From Treponema sp. (GTDB lineage Bacteria > Spirochaetota > Spirochaetia > Treponematales > Breznakiellaceae): DNA of 5,993 nucleotides. The stretch covers positions 1-5,993 of the forward strand of contig JAISZZ010000056.1 of assembly GCA_031284385.1 (NCBI GenBank), given 5' to 3'. Positions 5,378-5,993 of the stretch are shown here, piece after piece (within the stretch, counting starts at the first letter, position 1; each line of letters begins with the position of its first letter). Below the pieces are notes generated by a model that had not been told where the DNA came from, ran no database searches, and saw only the letters and a program-made list of their open reading frames with translations. The position numbers were made by a program, and so were the translations under genes.

Positions 5378-5517
5378 TAAAAAATAACAAACTACAGACC
5401 GTTCTATGCCGAGGCATAGCAGAGCGGCGGAAGACGCATAATTGATAAAAAATAACAAACTACAGACCGTTCTATGCCGAGGCATAGCAGAGCGGCGGAA
5501 GACGTATAATTGATAAA
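5345..5517 (+). repeat. 68-bp tandem repeat, about 2.5 copies
   Basis: Units are 5345-5412, 5413-5480 and a partial 5481-5517. The first two are identical and the partial one has a single C-to-T change at 5505. Unit 1 contains the last ten codons and stop of DUF2804, so units 2 and 3 are untranslated echoes of its 3' end. Each junction creates a perfect 7-bp palindrome, CTATGCC-GA-GGCATAG (5404-5419 and 5472-5487). On the minus strand each hairpin is followed about 18 nt later by a T6 run, so the array might help terminate murE transcription, although the gap is too long for a canonical terminator. It is not a CRISPR array, because there are no spacers. Confidence 0.95.
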
Positions 5518-5523
5518 TGGGAT

Positions 5524-5538
5524 GGGGGGGGGGGGGGG
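5524..5538. repeat. G15 homopolymer tract
   Basis: Fifteen consecutive G on the plus strand, directly abutting the murE stop codon (TAG at 5541..5539) and 6 bp after the end of the 68-bp repeat array. It lies after the stop codons of both convergent genes, so length changes cannot alter either protein. Any effect would be on the transcript ends. It is the second long poly-G in the window, which suggests that such tracts are tolerated or favoured in this genome. Confidence 0.9.
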
Positions 5539-5993
5539 CTAACCGGACAAGCCCGCTTCATCAAGCGCCCTTTCGGCCTCGGCGATCTCATCGTATTTCA
5601 TCGTGTGGCTTGAATAGATGATCGAATTCTCGTGCCCCTTGCCGAGCAGCAGGACAAGGTCGTCCGGCCTTGCCGCCGAGAACGCGGCGCGTATCGCGGC
5701 GGGCCTGTCCGGTATCAAGAACAGGTTTACATCACGCTTAAAACCATCGCGGAGGAAACATTCCCCCGCCGGCAGGGAAAAAACACCCGCCGCGATTTCT
5801 TCCAGAATCGCGGCGGGCTCCTCACCCCTAGGGTCCTCGTCGCATAAAAAAATCATGTCGGAATAACGCGCCGCGATGCGCCCCTGAAGCGCGCGTTTTT
5901 GCGTATCGCGCTCGCCCGCCGAGCCGAACAGCGCGATAATACGTCCGCCCTGCCTGTCCGCCCGTTCACGGAGCGGCGGTAAGACCGTCTCGA
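5539..5993 (-). CDS. murE: MurE, UDP-MurNAc-tripeptide synthetase (C-terminal part)
   Basis: The C-terminal 150 residues of the ATP-dependent cytosolic ligase that adds the third amino acid to UDP-MurNAc-L-Ala-D-Glu in peptidoglycan synthesis. The start lies beyond the right edge (full family length is about 490). Visible landmarks are FGSAGERDTQKR near visible residue 25 (the equivalent of the MurE GGDRD-KR segment), DEDPRGEEP (DEDPR at 5841..5827), AIRAAFSAARPDDLVLLLGKGHE (GKGHE at 5643..5629) and the usual acidic C-terminal helix. E. coli MurE, which adds meso-diaminopimelate, has DNPR where this protein has EDPR, so a different diamino acid is plausible; spirochaetes use ornithine. The gene is convergent with DUF2804 and ends at the G15 tract. 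It is visibly more GC-rich than the DUF2804 gene. MurE-like paralogues cannot be excluded from this portion. Confidence 0.95.
   Translation of the reverse strand, partial: ETVLPPLRERADRQGGRIIALFGSAGERDTQKRALQGRIAARYSDMIFLCDEDPRGEEPAAILEEIAAGVFSLPAGECFLRDGFKRDVNLFLIPDRPAAIRAAFSAARPDDLVLLLGKGHENSIIYSSHTMKYDEIAEAERALDEAGLSG

Noticed and set aside
5261..5485. Minus-strand 74-codon ORF over the 68-bp repeats
   Set aside because: Its internal duplication simply mirrors the tandem DNA repeat, and it overlaps the end of DUF2804 antisense.
5345..5517. CRISPR array
   Set aside because: The 68-bp units are directly contiguous with no unique spacers, begin inside a coding sequence, and have no cas genes nearby.
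5618..5866. Plus-strand ORFs opposite murE
   Set aside because: They are antisense frames kept open by the high GC of murE. The minus-strand product is unambiguous.
1..5993. tRNA, rRNA, transposase or toxin-antitoxin genes
   Set aside because: I looked for these on both strands and saw no cloverleaf, rRNA-like sequence, transposase motif or toxin-antitoxin pair that could be supported.

Overview
The window looks like chromosomal DNA of a spirochaete, most plausibly a Treponema-like gut species. This is an inference from three things: a lipoprotein-type Slt lytic transglycosylase, a DUF2804 protein, and a MurE whose substrate motif is not the meso-DAP type. There is no rRNA or other marker to confirm it. 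Four genes are clear. Much of the rest (590-1258, 3248-3805, 5378-5538) is non-coding DNA unusually rich in repeats, hairpins and homopolymer tracts.

Region 1-589 carries weak minus-strand signals: the first codons of a gene running off the left edge (34..1), a small broken ORF behind the best ribosome binding site in the window (245..104), and an unrecognised 102-codon ORF (589..281). Region 590-1258 has no convincing gene. It holds a G14 tract, a hairpin, a short GC palindrome, a structured GC-rich repeat (copy A, minus orientation) and a good promoter. That promoter drives a 662-residue lytic transglycosylase (1259-3247), a predicted lipoprotein.

Region 3248-3805 holds copy B of the same repeat in the opposite orientation, running into a tandem duplication with a 206-bp period. 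Its second unit stops just before a small hotdog-fold thioesterase of the fluoroacetyl-CoA thioesterase (FlK) family (3806-4222). After a 126-bp gap with inverted repeats comes a DUF2804 gene (4349-5377). The last ten codons of that gene, with 35 bp of downstream DNA, are the first unit of a 68-bp tandem repeat present in about 2.5 copies. The repeat is followed by a G15 tract that abuts the stop codon of the convergent murE (5993..5539, only the C-terminal 150 residues inside the window).

MurE (peptidoglycan precursor synthesis) and the transglycosylase (peptidoglycan cleavage) both act on the cell wall, but they are too far apart and wrongly oriented to form an operon. The thioesterase and DUF2804 genes are co-directional and could be co-transcribed, but no shared pathway is evident. 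The most interesting non-genic signal is the A/B repeat pair: both copies fold into the same two-stem architecture, with compensatory base changes in the outer stem.
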